This document shows positions 6,034 through 13,272 of a stretch of DNA of 13,272 bases, in pieces. The first letter of the stretch is position 1, and each line of letters opens with the position of its first letter. Source of the stretch: a bacterium HR36. GTDB taxonomy: Bacteria; Planctomycetota; Planctomycetia; Gemmatales; HRBIN36. A model generated the notes under the pieces. It was not told the origin of the DNA and did not search any database. It worked only from the letters and a program-made list of their open reading frames with translations. Location of the stretch: contig BEIM01000045.1 in assembly GCA_002898995.1 (NCBI GenBank), positions 1 through 13,272 of the forward strand, in the 5' to 3' direction. The translations under genes were made by a program, and so were the position numbers.

Positions 6034-7536
6034 ATGCTTATACAATCGCTGGTGCTAACCTTGATTTGCTGTGTCAGTGTAGCCGGCGGGACGTGGACGG
6101 GGAATCTCAGCGCTGCGAAGCGTCGCCCGAACATTCTTTGGATCACCGCAGAAAACATCAGTCTCGATCTGGGCTGTTACGGCGAAAAACTGGTGCGGAC
6201 ACCAAACCTAGATCGTCTCGCTTCCGAGGGGATGCGTTACACGCGCGTTTTCGCTACCTCGCCGGTCTGCGCACCGAGCCGCTCGGCCTTTATGACCGGG
6301 ATGTATCAGACGAGCACGGATACGCATCACATGCGTTGCCACCGCGATGATAATTTTCGGCTACCTCCTGGTGTTCGCCCGCTGACGCACCGGTTGCAGG
6401 AGGCCGGCTATTTTACTGCCAACATAGTCCGAATCGGAGATCGCGTAGTCGGCACGGGAAAATTAGATCTCAATTTCGTTAACGAAGGGCCGATTTTTCA
6501 GTCGAATGACTGGTCGCAACTCCGCCTGCATCAGCCTTTCTTTGCGCATGTCAACACCCCGGAGGTGGAGTACGACATCTACGATCGGAAAACGCGACTC
6601 AAGGCACGAGTGGAATGGGTAGGGGAACGAGAGCATCCGCGGATAGCTAGCCCGGATCGAGTTAAGCCGCCTCCTTATTATCCCGATCATCCCGTGGTCC
6701 GCGAAGAATGGGCACGCTATCTGAATGCGGTTTCTGGTCTGGATCAGCGGGTTGGCTGGATACTCGAACAGCTCCGCCGCGACGGCTTAGAAGATGATAC
6801 AGTCATCATCTTCTTCGCCGACAATGGCCGATTAGAGCCGCGCGGCATTCACTGGTGTTATGACTGTGGTATTCGTGTGCCGCTCATCATTCGCTGGGCT
6901 AAGAATTTTCCACCACCTCCGCAATATAAGCCGGGGACGGTGTGCGATCAGGTGATTAGTTTGCTGGACCTGACCGCGACGACTTTGGCCATCGCCGGAC
7001 TGGAAAGACCGCCACTGATGCAGAGTCGCATTTTCATAGGGTCTAATGCCGACCCGCCGCGACAGTTTGCCTTCAGTGCGCGCGACCGCATTGATGAAAC
7101 CGTCAACCGTATCCGTTCGGTTCATGATGGCCGCTACCACTATATTCGCAACTTCATGCCTACACAGTCTTTCACCGCCCTCAATCGTTACAAGGAAAAA
7201 TGTTTTCCAATCATGCAGGTGATGCGTGAGTTAGATGCACAGGGTAAGCTGACAGGCCCTGCTAAAGCCCTTATGTCGCCTCGCCTACCCGATGAAGAAC
7301 TTTACGACACTCAGACTGACCCCCACGAAATTCACAACCTGATTGATTCCAACAGTCCGGAGCATCAGCAAGCCTTGCAACGATTACGTACCGCCTTAGA
7401 GGTCTGGATGGCCGAGACAGGTGACCTAGGCACTCGCCCCGAACCACCTGAGATAATCGCTGCTGCGGAGCGAGAAATGCACGAGTGGTTTGGCACACCG
7501 AGTTGGTTTCGCCGACCACCCAGACCCGGCAAGTAA
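6034..7536 (+). CDS. Sulfatase (alkaline phosphatase superfamily), secreted
   Basis: Predicted to hydrolyse sulfate esters or sulfamates after export. ATG 6034 lies 7 bases after AGGAGG (6021-6026). The 500 residues are a normal length for the family. Residues 1-27 are a signal peptide. PNILWITAEN starts the fold, with Glu40-Asn41 where many sulfatases have Asp-Asp. CAPSRS at 79-84 is the sulfatase signature, with Cys79 expected to become formylglycine. His98-His99 lie where catalytic histidines occur. FFADNG (261-265) supplies the second metal-ligand pair, followed by the family-typical GIRVPLIIRW. The C-terminal ELYDTQTDPHEIHNL is the usual sulfatase tail. A formylglycine-generating enzyme must be encoded elsewhere. 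The substrate cannot be read from sequence; the genomic setting suggests glycans. Confidence 0.95.
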   Translation: MLIQSLVLTLICCVSVAGGTWTGNLSAAKRRPNILWITAENISLDLGCYGEKLVRTPNLDRLASEGMRYTRVFATSPVCAPSRSAFMTGMYQTSTDTHHMRCHRDDNFRLPPGVRPLTHRLQEAGYFTANIVRIGDRVVGTGKLDLNFVNEGPIFQSNDWSQLRLHQPFFAHVNTPEVEYDIYDRKTRLKARVEWVGEREHPRIASPDRVKPPPYYPDHPVVREEWARYLNAVSGLDQRVGWILEQLRRDGLEDDTVIIFFADNGRLEPRGIHWCYDCGIRVPLIIRWAKNFPPPPQYKPGTVCDQVISLLDLTATTLAIAGLERPPLMQSRIFIGSNADPPRQFAFSARDRIDETVNRIRSVHDGRYHYIRNFMPTQSFTALNRYKEKCFPIMQVMRELDAQGKLTGPAKALMSPRLPDEELYDTQTDPHEIHNLIDSNSPEHQQALQRLRTALEVWMAETGDLGTRPEPPEIIAAAEREMHEWFGTPSWFRRPPRPGK

Positions 7537-7542
7537 GGAGGT
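7535..7542 (+). promoter_or_regulatory. Strong ribosome binding site with no gene behind it
   Basis: AAGGAGGT overlaps the sulfatase stop codon, but no ATG, GTG or TTG follows at a usable distance. It may be left over from a lost downstream gene, or be chance. Confidence 0.25.
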
Positions 7543-7576
7543 TCCGACTCGACAAGCAAGTAAGCGGTTTAGAACC

Positions 7577-7649
7577 ATCATTTACAAAAATACAAAAAGC
7601 CTGCCTTTACCGGCCTAACGGAACAGCGTCTGGTTAATCGGGTTATAAT
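7577..7649 (+). promoter_or_regulatory. Promoter region with A-rich upstream box, copy A (oxidoreductase)
   Basis: TTTACAAAAATACAAAAAG (7581-7599) is followed 62 bases after its first base by TTATAAT (7643-7649), a perfect -10 box TATAAT. No good -35 hexamer lies 16-18 bases upstream of it, so an activator or UP-like contact may replace it. The same arrangement precedes the gene at 12049. Transcription from here would give a leader of nearly 190 bases before ATG 7845. Confidence 0.55.
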
Positions 7650-7743
7650 CCTTAGCAAAGGAATCGGCTTCTGAGCAAACTGTAGGAATATTTCGGGGAA
7701 CAAACGCCGCAACGAGAGGGCTGAAAAAGGCGTTCGCCGGAAC

Positions 7744-7775
7744 CTTCCAGGGTCGCCAAGGCGAACCTTGGGAAG
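7744..7775 (+). promoter_or_regulatory. Stem-loop in the oxidoreductase leader
   Basis: CTTCC-AGG-G-TCGC (7744-7756) can fold on GCGA-A-CCT-TG-GGAAG (7761-7775) around a CAAG loop, giving 12 pairs with small interruptions. No T-run follows, so this is not a standard terminator. It lies about 70 bases before ATG 7845 and could affect translation or RNA stability. A second small stem, CGGG (7797-7800) with CCCG (7809-7812), follows. No known riboswitch class was recognised. Confidence 0.3.
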
Positions 7776-7844
7776 TGCAAGAATAGGAATGAGTCTCGGG
7801 ACAGTCGCCCCGTCAATTAGCAACTGGAGCGAAAGGAGGCAAAA

Positions 7845-9149
7845 ATGGGCAGTGTCAGGATTAGTCGGCGAGTCTTTCTTGGAGCGGGTCTTCTTGGGCC
7901 GGTCGGTTTCTGGGCAAGCGGAGCGGTACAATCCAGCCATGCTCAAGCACCCAGTGACAAGCTCAATATCGCCGTAATCGGGTGTGGCGGACGAGGTGCG
8001 GCCAATCTTAAGGCAGTTAGTAGTCAGAACATCGTCGCGCTATGCGACGTGGATGAGGAACGCCTGGCCGCCGCAGCCAAGGACTTTCCCAAGGCCCGGC
8101 GGTACTGTGACTTTCGCCAGATGTTCGATGAGATGCATTCGGCAATTGACGCAGTCGTCGTCAGTACCCCAGACCATACACACGCACCAGCTAGCGTGTT
8201 GGCCATGAACCTGGGCAAACACGTGTATTGTGAAAAACCACTCTGCCACTCGATCTACGAGGCACGGCGGATGGCTGAGGTGGCCGCCAAAACGAAAGTG
8301 GCGACACAAATGGGTAACCAGCATCACTGGGGGTATCGTCGCCCTGTCGAAATAGTGCGCTCAGGACTTCTTGGCACCATCCGGGAGGTACACGCCTGGT
8401 CCGATCGCAATTTTTCCGGGGGTAACCGCCCTAAGGAGACACCTCCAGTACCAGCGCATTTGAAGTGGGACATTTGGCTGGGTCCAGCGCCGGCACGGCC
8501 CTATCATCCCGTTTACCATCCGTTCCGCTGGCGCGGCTGGTGGGATTTCGGCACCGGCTCCCTGGGCGACATGGGCTGTCACATATGTGACCCGGCTGTT
8601 TGGGCTCTGGAATTGGATAAGGCAACCACGATCACCGTGACTGCTGAAGGCCCACCCGTTCATCCCGAAAGCACTCCAGCCTGGGCGATAGTACGATATA
8701 CATTCCCACCACGCGGAAAACTTCCAACGGTGACCGTCATTTGGTACCACGGCGGTAAGCTCCCTCCGAAAGATGTGGCTGGCGACATGAAACTGCCTAG
8801 CAACGGCTCGCTATTTGTGGGAGAAAAAGGGAAGCTACTTGTGCCGCACGGCGGCCACCCATCCGTTTTCCCCGAGGATTTGCAAGCAGATTTGCAGAAA
8901 ATCAAAGGCACGATCTCTGCGCCGGCTACCAGTCATCACGCAGAATGGCTCCAGGCCTGCAAGACGGGACAGACCACCGGGAGCAATTTCGCCTATGCCG
9001 CCCGCCTCACCGAAATAGTTCTTCTAGGTAATGTGGCGTACCGGGTTGGCAAACCAATCGAGTGGGAGGTGGCAACTATGCGGGCCAAGAATTGTTCCGA
9101 AGCCAGCCAATTCGTCCGTCGTGATTATCGCAAGGGGTGGACTCTTTGA
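7845..9149 (+). CDS. Gfo/Idh/MocA family oxidoreductase, Tat-exported
   Basis: NAD(P)-dependent dehydrogenase family acting on sugars, inositols and related compounds. ATG 7845 follows AAAGGAGG (7832-7839) by 5 bases. The protein has 434 residues. SRRVFLGAG at residues 7-15 is a twin-arginine signal followed by a hydrophobic stretch, so it should be exported folded with its cofactor. VIGCGGRG (44-51) is the Rossmann nucleotide-binding loop and ALCDVD (65-70) ends the second strand. STPDHTHA, EKP (130-132) with the family lysine, QMGNQHH (155-161) and GSLGDMGCHICD (238-249) with its conserved His are standard family positions. Exported members of this kind are common in Planctomycetota and are often near sulfatases. 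The substrate is not predictable. The upstream promoter element is shared with the gene at 12049. Confidence 0.95.
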   Translation: MGSVRISRRVFLGAGLLGPVGFWASGAVQSSHAQAPSDKLNIAVIGCGGRGAANLKAVSSQNIVALCDVDEERLAAAAKDFPKARRYCDFRQMFDEMHSAIDAVVVSTPDHTHAPASVLAMNLGKHVYCEKPLCHSIYEARRMAEVAAKTKVATQMGNQHHWGYRRPVEIVRSGLLGTIREVHAWSDRNFSGGNRPKETPPVPAHLKWDIWLGPAPARPYHPVYHPFRWRGWWDFGTGSLGDMGCHICDPAVWALELDKATTITVTAEGPPVHPESTPAWAIVRYTFPPRGKLPTVTVIWYHGGKLPPKDVAGDMKLPSNGSLFVGEKGKLLVPHGGHPSVFPEDLQADLQKIKGTISAPATSHHAEWLQACKTGQTTGSNFAYAARLTEIVLLGNVAYRVGKPIEWEVATMRAKNCSEASQFVRRDYRKGWTL

Positions 9150-9268
9150 TTTCAGGGGCGCGCGAGCAACCCAGATGCCGCTGCCATTCAGTTAGACTGT
9201 ACTGCTCGTGCTAACTTGCCGGGTTGCCCTGATAAGAAACGGGAGGACCAGTAACGCGCTGCGAGCAC

Positions 9269-10552
9269 ATGGTATCTTTGGCCTTGCATGGGGTAAGCCG
9301 ACCCGTGGGCGTGTTGGCTTTCCTGATGCTGTTGTGTCCGCCGATGTTTTCGCAAGAGAAGCCACGCTTTACTGTTACACATTTTGCCCTGGCTGGCGCT
9401 TCGGGCTATCTAGACGGTCCCCGCCAGCAGGCGATGTCCAGTGTTCATCGCCAGGGTGTCTGCGACGCGCAAAGCAACCTCTATATCCAGGACTGGCTTG
9501 GAACTTCTATTCGCTGCGCTCGCGTGGACAGGATGATGGTTACTATCATCGGCGACAACCTCTATCCTGGCGACCTAGAGTTAGATGAAAGTCCAGCCAG
9601 CTGATTGCCTGCTTTAGATGGTCCTGCACAAACGTTTCGTGGCATGGTGCGCACGATAGCTGTCCGGGGCAGTCCCTGGGACGGGGAGCAAAAAGGTGCC
9701 ATTTATCTGCTGGGTGGGCAGCGTTCCGGCAACACTGGAAAAATGTATAAAGTCTGGCGTAATCAGTCCCAGGCAAATCGCTGGTGGTTTCGCCGTGTGG
9801 TCGGCGGTGGTACCCAACCGCTGCCTAGTAAAGAAGGCGCTTCCATCCCGGCTCTCCAAGTAGCGATCAGCTCGACCGTCCGGTTCACGGCCGACGTTGG
9901 TGGCAGCAGGGAGGTGTACCTGTACGATGCGGGTTCGGTTTACCGCTACGATGAGGAATCGGGTACGCTGACTTGTGTTCTCGCTGCCGCCAGCTATGCC
10001 GCCAAAACCACGCATTGGAAAACCGGTAAACCTCTGCCGCCACCGGACGAAGTCGTGATCGCGGACGACGGCACTGCCTATCTGAACTGGTATCGCGGCT
10101 CGTATCCGAAAGGAATGGTCTGGCGTGTTTCGCCGGACCGTAATCAAGTAGAACTTGTCATTTTCAATCCCAGTGAAGCGGCATTTGATGGCCCGGCACT
10201 GCAGAGCTATTGGTTCGGCGGTCCGCAAATGAATGGTTACCAGCCGCCCAATATTATTCTGGCTGGTGCTGTGGATGATCGCTGGCTGCGCCGGCTCAAA
10301 GATGGTCGGATCTCGACACTGTGTTCCGATGGCGAATGGCGGGAGTTTGCCACGCGCGGGGATGCGCTGAAGCGGCCTCACCTCTATGCGGGATTTGGGA
10401 CTAACGGTTGGGCGATGTATCGCGATAGCCCTTATGTGTACCGCACTTATGGTTCCAAGTCGGATTATGCCACTACGATTATCCGCTTTGGGCCGGTAGA
10501 TTGGCACAAGCCCACCGCGAGGCGGTTGCTCAAAGACACCAACAGCAAGTGA
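9269..10552 (+). pseudogene. Secreted NHL/SMP-30-like propeller protein interrupted by in-frame TGA
   Basis: One frame runs from ATG 9269 to the TGA at 10550-10552 apart from a TGA at 9602-9604. After that stop the frame continues at once with the same fold style (LPALDGPAQTF, then AIYLLGGQRSGNTGKMYKV). The preceding DESPAS suits a continuous propeller repeat, and CGA would give Arg by one transition. Residues 9-29 are a signal peptide (VGVLAFLMLLCPPMFS). Blades include GYLDGPRQQA, NLYIQDWLG, EVYLYDAGSVYRYDEESG and GTAYLNWYRG. The ATG has only a weak site; GGGAGG at 9241-9246 is too distant. Part of the sequence aligns with the gene at 12049. If the stop is real, the product is a 111-residue fragment. 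The portion 9605-10552 could otherwise start at TTG 9605, but without a ribosome binding site. Confidence 0.7.
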
Positions 10553-10613
10553 ATGGAATCGATCCCCACCCTCACCTTCAAGCCCAACCAGTCACATGCC
10601 TTAGCAGAGGGCC

Positions 10614-11900
10614 ATGAGCATGCTCCGGTTGGCTATCCCTATGATGACCTGCCTCCTATGGGTTTCCCTGGCATTCAGCCAGTCCGTGGGGGAACCGGTT
10701 GAAGTAGCACCGAAGTGCGAAGGCACGCGTTCGCAAGTCTGGGCCAGTGCTGCCTGGTCGTCGCAGGCTAAGTGCTGGCTGGTAGCCTGGCGCGAGGGCT
10801 ATCTGAACGAGGACAGCACGGACATTTGGTGTGCTCGCATTTCCGCCGAGGGTAAGCCCTTGGATCCGGCAGGCATCCGCCTGACTAAGAAAGCCCCAGG
10901 ACTAAGAGACATGCCGCGCGTGGCTTCCGATGGTCGCAATTGGCTAGTGGTCTGGGAAGACATGCGCAACGATAGAGATTGGGACGTTTATGGGGCCGTA
11001 ATCAGCGCCGACGGCAAGGTACGGGAAGAGAACGGTTTTCGCATAGCGGGAGGCCCGCGGAATCAGTGCCGACCCGATGTCGGCTTCGCCGCCGGCTATT
11101 ACCTGGTGGTGTGGCAAGAACTGGTAGGCGAGGGCGAGCCGAACACCAAAGGCACGGCCTATGCTGTCCGCGGTGTCCGTCTCCAGCCGGAGGGCGAACC
11201 ATTGGTTGGCGTACCCATTGAGATTGCGCGCGTCGAGCAAGAAAGCCACGCTTTCGGGCCCGCTGTTGCCTGTTACAAAGAGCAGGTGCTAACAGCGTTT
11301 TTCATTGCGTCCTTCGGTTCGGGCAATGATTATCTGGCGCGCCGGCCTGTTGACGTGGCGACTGGACGAGCATTGGGACCAGCTCCCGAGCCATCGCGCA
11401 CATCCAACAAACACCCGATTCAGCTACCCAGTAGCGAAGCGCTACGGAGTGCCGTGCTCGCCAGGAATGCTGACTTCGCGTTCACTGTGCTCGCCGGTCA
11501 TGGACTGCACCTCTGGAAAATGGCGGGGGATGGTACCAAACCGGAATACGTAGCGCACCTGGCGAAGTCCGCGGCGCAGAAAGTAGCGGATTTGCGCTAC
11601 CCCGTCCGAACAAGCCTAGCGGCCAGCGACAAGGAACTCCTGCTAGTTACGGAATGGCCGCGTTTGCAACCTGCCTCCCGCCGCGTTCGCATGGAGATAC
11701 GGGGTTGGCGTCTCGCAAGCGATGGTAGGCCCTTAGATGATACCGAGGCGGGATTTGTCGTTGCCGCTTACGAACGACGTGACCAACTCCTGCCCGCTGT
11801 GGCCGCCGGTCCCGATGGTACTTTCCTGGTGGTCTATTCGGAGCGTCGCGGCGTTGATGATATGAAAGTCGTTGCAAGGATCATTCGCCCGTCTCCATAA
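10614..11900 (+). CDS. Secreted beta-propeller-like protein with repeated LVVW blades
   Basis: ATG 10614 follows a short GAGG purine run and lies 61 bases after the previous gene, so one operon is likely. The protein has 428 residues with a signal peptide at 1-22 (LAIPMMTCLLWVSLAFSQ). Blade motifs recur: CWLVAWREG (54-62), then PRVASDGRNWLVVWEDMRND (101-120), YYLVVWQEL (162-170) and, near the C-terminus, AAGPDGTFLVVYSERRGVDD. The 'P.vA.dG..WLVVWED.R' repeat is known from secreted hypothetical proteins of several bacterial phyla and suggests a propeller used for binding. No catalytic residues or anchor are visible. Its setting between two NHL-like proteins suggests a shared extracytoplasmic task. 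The function is unknown. Confidence 0.75.
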   Translation: MSMLRLAIPMMTCLLWVSLAFSQSVGEPVEVAPKCEGTRSQVWASAAWSSQAKCWLVAWREGYLNEDSTDIWCARISAEGKPLDPAGIRLTKKAPGLRDMPRVASDGRNWLVVWEDMRNDRDWDVYGAVISADGKVREENGFRIAGGPRNQCRPDVGFAAGYYLVVWQELVGEGEPNTKGTAYAVRGVRLQPEGEPLVGVPIEIARVEQESHAFGPAVACYKEQVLTAFFIASFGSGNDYLARRPVDVATGRALGPAPEPSRTSNKHPIQLPSSEALRSAVLARNADFAFTVLAGHGLHLWKMAGDGTKPEYVAHLAKSAAQKVADLRYPVRTSLAASDKELLLVTEWPRLQPASRRVRMEIRGWRLASDGRPLDDTEAGFVVAAYERRDQLLPAVAAGPDGTFLVVYSERRGVDDMKVVARIIRPSP

Positions 11901-11927
11901 CAAGCCCAAACTCGCGTGAAAACGGCA

Positions 11928-11999
11928 ATGATTTACAAATATACAAAAAGATTGTCTATATCCACCCACAGGCTCAGGTCCCCTCGACAGTCTTATAAT
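11928..11999 (+). promoter_or_regulatory. Promoter region with A-rich upstream box, copy B (12049 gene)
   Basis: TTTACAAATATACAAAAAG (11932-11950) matches the box at 7581-7599 at 18 of 19 bases. TTATAAT (11993-11999) follows 61 bases after its first base, against 62 in copy A; the sequence between is not conserved. ATG 12049 lies 49 bases after the -10 box, so the leader is short here. The gap of 148 bases after the previous stop supports a new transcription unit. Confidence 0.55.
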
Positions 12000-12048
12000 G
12001 GTCGGCAGGACATTCGGCTTATCAGGCCGAGTAAAACGGGAGTAGATA

Positions 12049-13272
12049 ATGTCGCACAATCTCAAATGGGGCTGGTCGGCACTGAGCGGAATCTTAGTTG
12101 CAGCGACTTGTCTGGTCATACCGCTGCAGGCAGAGGACTTCCTACCTCCACCGCCGATCCGGGTCGCCGCACCGCCAGGCTGGTGTGTCGAACATCTCGC
12201 TTTTGCCTTAGGAAATACCGGAAAGCCGGTCGGTGGACCGGCACGCTGGGCGGTGGGGGGCGGACTGCCTCTTGTCACGGTGCCAGCCGACCAGGCTGGC
12301 CGTACTTATACCGGCAAGCCTGGTGAGCGCCTATACTTCTCCGACCAGCGGCGGCGGTTTTGGCTGCTGGAAAATGGCGAGGTCTGGCCTATCGCCGGTT
12401 GCGATGATTTAGGCTTGGAAGATGGGCCGGGGCCGTTTGCACGCTTCCTCTACGAAGGCTCCTATGGCGGCGGACACAGCGGCATGGTGGCCACCGGCTA
12501 CAGTTTATACGTAATAGACAACGGCCGGCTGCGGCGAATTGCTCGAAAAAACGATGGCTCCTGGTACGTAGAAACCGTAGCTGGCAAGGGCGGCAAGACT
12601 TTGGCACCTGGACAGCAAGGTTCCTTGTCCGAACTAGCTGCCCTCGGTAAAGGGGTGACTATAGATGAGCAGGGAAACATGTATTTTACCCTAAACGGTG
12701 GTCTTGTTCGCGCCGACTCGAATGGTAAAGTTACCTGGTTAATCACTGCGGATAAAGTGGCAAGCGACCTCGCGGCAGTGTATAAGCAGCGCTGGCCAGG
12801 TGAAACGGTACCGAAAGGGGTCGGTTTGGGGCTAGGAGAGGGGGTACGCCTGCGTTATTTTGCAAAGACTCGTGAAATCTACGGGATGGGGCGCACCTGG
12901 CCGCCAGCCTGGAAAGTTACTCCGCAGGGGCAATTCATTCCTTTGGTCGGTTACGCTCCCAAAAGCAAGCTCATCGGTGACCGTCGCTGGGGCCCTGGCG
13001 AACCGTGCTATTACGAACCGCATTGTCCGATGGGGGGCGGGGTCGATCCCCAAGGCCGGGTCATCATCCTTAATGAAATTCCTTATGCCTTCTCCCGCTA
13101 CGAAGACAACCAAGTAACTGTGTTAGCTCGCGATGGCACGTGGAAAGTACAAAGCCAGGACTATTTCGAACTTGACGTCATTGAGGGGGCCGTGTCGCCC
13201 GATGGGAGTTTAGGTGGCATTGTGCCCAAGCCGTATTCCAGTGCCTCGATGCGCGTGCGTCTGCGTCCCGTG
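12049..13272 (+). CDS. Secreted NHL-like beta-propeller protein, partial at window edge
   Basis: ATG 12049 follows GGGAG (12038-12042) by 6 bases, and the frame is open for 408 codons to the last base, so the C-terminus is missing. Residues 7-28 form a signal peptide (WGWSALSGILVAATCLVIPLQA). After a Pro-rich start come propeller elements: RLYFSDQRRRFWLLENGEVWPIAG, LEDGPGPFARF, SLYVIDNGRLRRIARKNDGSW, TVAGKGGKTL, VTIDEQGNMYFTLNGGLVRAD and GGGVDPQGRVIILNE. The 'DGP..ARF', 'LYV.D...LRRI' and 'TVAG' patterns are NHL-repeat style. The region from GRLRRIARKNDGSWYVETVAG aligns with GKMYKVWRN...WWFRRVVGGG in the gene at 9269, so the two are probably paralogues. It has its own promoter, matching that of the oxidoreductase. 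Confidence 0.8.
   Translation, partial: MSHNLKWGWSALSGILVAATCLVIPLQAEDFLPPPPIRVAAPPGWCVEHLAFALGNTGKPVGGPARWAVGGGLPLVTVPADQAGRTYTGKPGERLYFSDQRRRFWLLENGEVWPIAGCDDLGLEDGPGPFARFLYEGSYGGGHSGMVATGYSLYVIDNGRLRRIARKNDGSWYVETVAGKGGKTLAPGQQGSLSELAALGKGVTIDEQGNMYFTLNGGLVRADSNGKVTWLITADKVASDLAAVYKQRWPGETVPKGVGLGLGEGVRLRYFAKTREIYGMGRTWPPAWKVTPQGQFIPLVGYAPKSKLIGDRRWGPGEPCYYEPHCPMGGGVDPQGRVIILNEIPYAFSRYEDNQVTVLARDGTWKVQSQDYFELDVIEGAVSPDGSLGGIVPKPYSSASMRVRLRPV

Noticed and set aside
5994..6350. 118-codon + strand frame overlapping the sulfatase start
   Set aside because: It runs out of frame through the sulfatase signature region, and its product is Arg-rich without pattern.
7578..7946. 122-codon - strand frame across the oxidoreductase leader
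   Set aside because: It overlaps the Tat signal of a certain gene and has no ribosome binding site or recognisable protein features.
9602..9604. TGA read as selenocysteine
   Set aside because: The context is a structural propeller loop with no redox motif, no obvious hairpin follows, and TGA ends other genes here (2108, 3192, 9149).
9614..10507. 297-codon open frame on the - strand
   Set aside because: It lies wholly opposite the NHL-like gene, which has clear propeller motifs. The - strand product is rich in Arg, Pro and Ile without domain order, as expected of an antisense shadow.

Overview
The window suggests a bacterium of the Planctomycetota. The evidence is a formylglycine-type sulfatase, a Tat-exported Gfo/Idh/MocA oxidoreductase and several secreted beta-propeller-like proteins of kinds common in that phylum. 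The base composition is moderately GC-rich by eye and Shine-Dalgarno (SD) sequences are good. I could not fix a genus. All confident genes lie on the + strand; I saw no tRNA, rRNA, CRISPR array or intact insertion sequence.

Region 1 (1-5512) is an accessory-looking block. It starts inside a long Ala/Tyr/Gln/Asp-rich helical protein with an 11-residue periodicity, interrupted by an in-frame TAA at 297-299. The protein continues through a proline-rich linker (708-806) into a C-terminal domain ending at 1382. A secreted protein (1422-2108) follows and appears to carry a diverged copy of that C-terminal domain. Bases 2109-2655 look decayed. They hold a possible shred of the same linker, a possible 33-codon Arg/Trp-rich ORF and, on the - strand, a remnant resembling the C-terminus of a peptide-binding ABC transporter protein. 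Then come a tightly spaced pair (2656-3192 and 3208-3798), a short orphan gene (3892-4344) whose start matches the linker at 28 of 33 residues but leads into a different beta-rich domain, and a membrane-anchored WD40-like propeller (4445-5512). The arrangement recalls a long stalk protein with exchangeable C-terminal modules and displaced orphan modules. That is inference.

Bases 5513-6033 separate the two regions. They contain a possible - strand gene fragment and a plausible promoter for the next gene.

Region 2 (6034-13272) encodes exported enzymes and propellers: a sulfatase, a Tat-type Gfo/Idh/MocA oxidoreductase, an NHL-like protein broken by an in-frame TGA at 9602-9604, a propeller with 'LVVW' blades, and a second NHL-like protein open to the window edge. 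The two NHL-like proteins look paralogous. The oxidoreductase and the last gene share an upstream element: a 19-bp A-rich box (18/19 identical) placed 61-62 bp before a TTATAAT -10 box. This suggests co-regulation. A role in handling sulfated glycans is plausible from the sulfatase and oxidoreductase families but not shown.

Two long genes are each broken by a single in-frame stop with the reading frame kept. This is either early gene decay or base-calling error.
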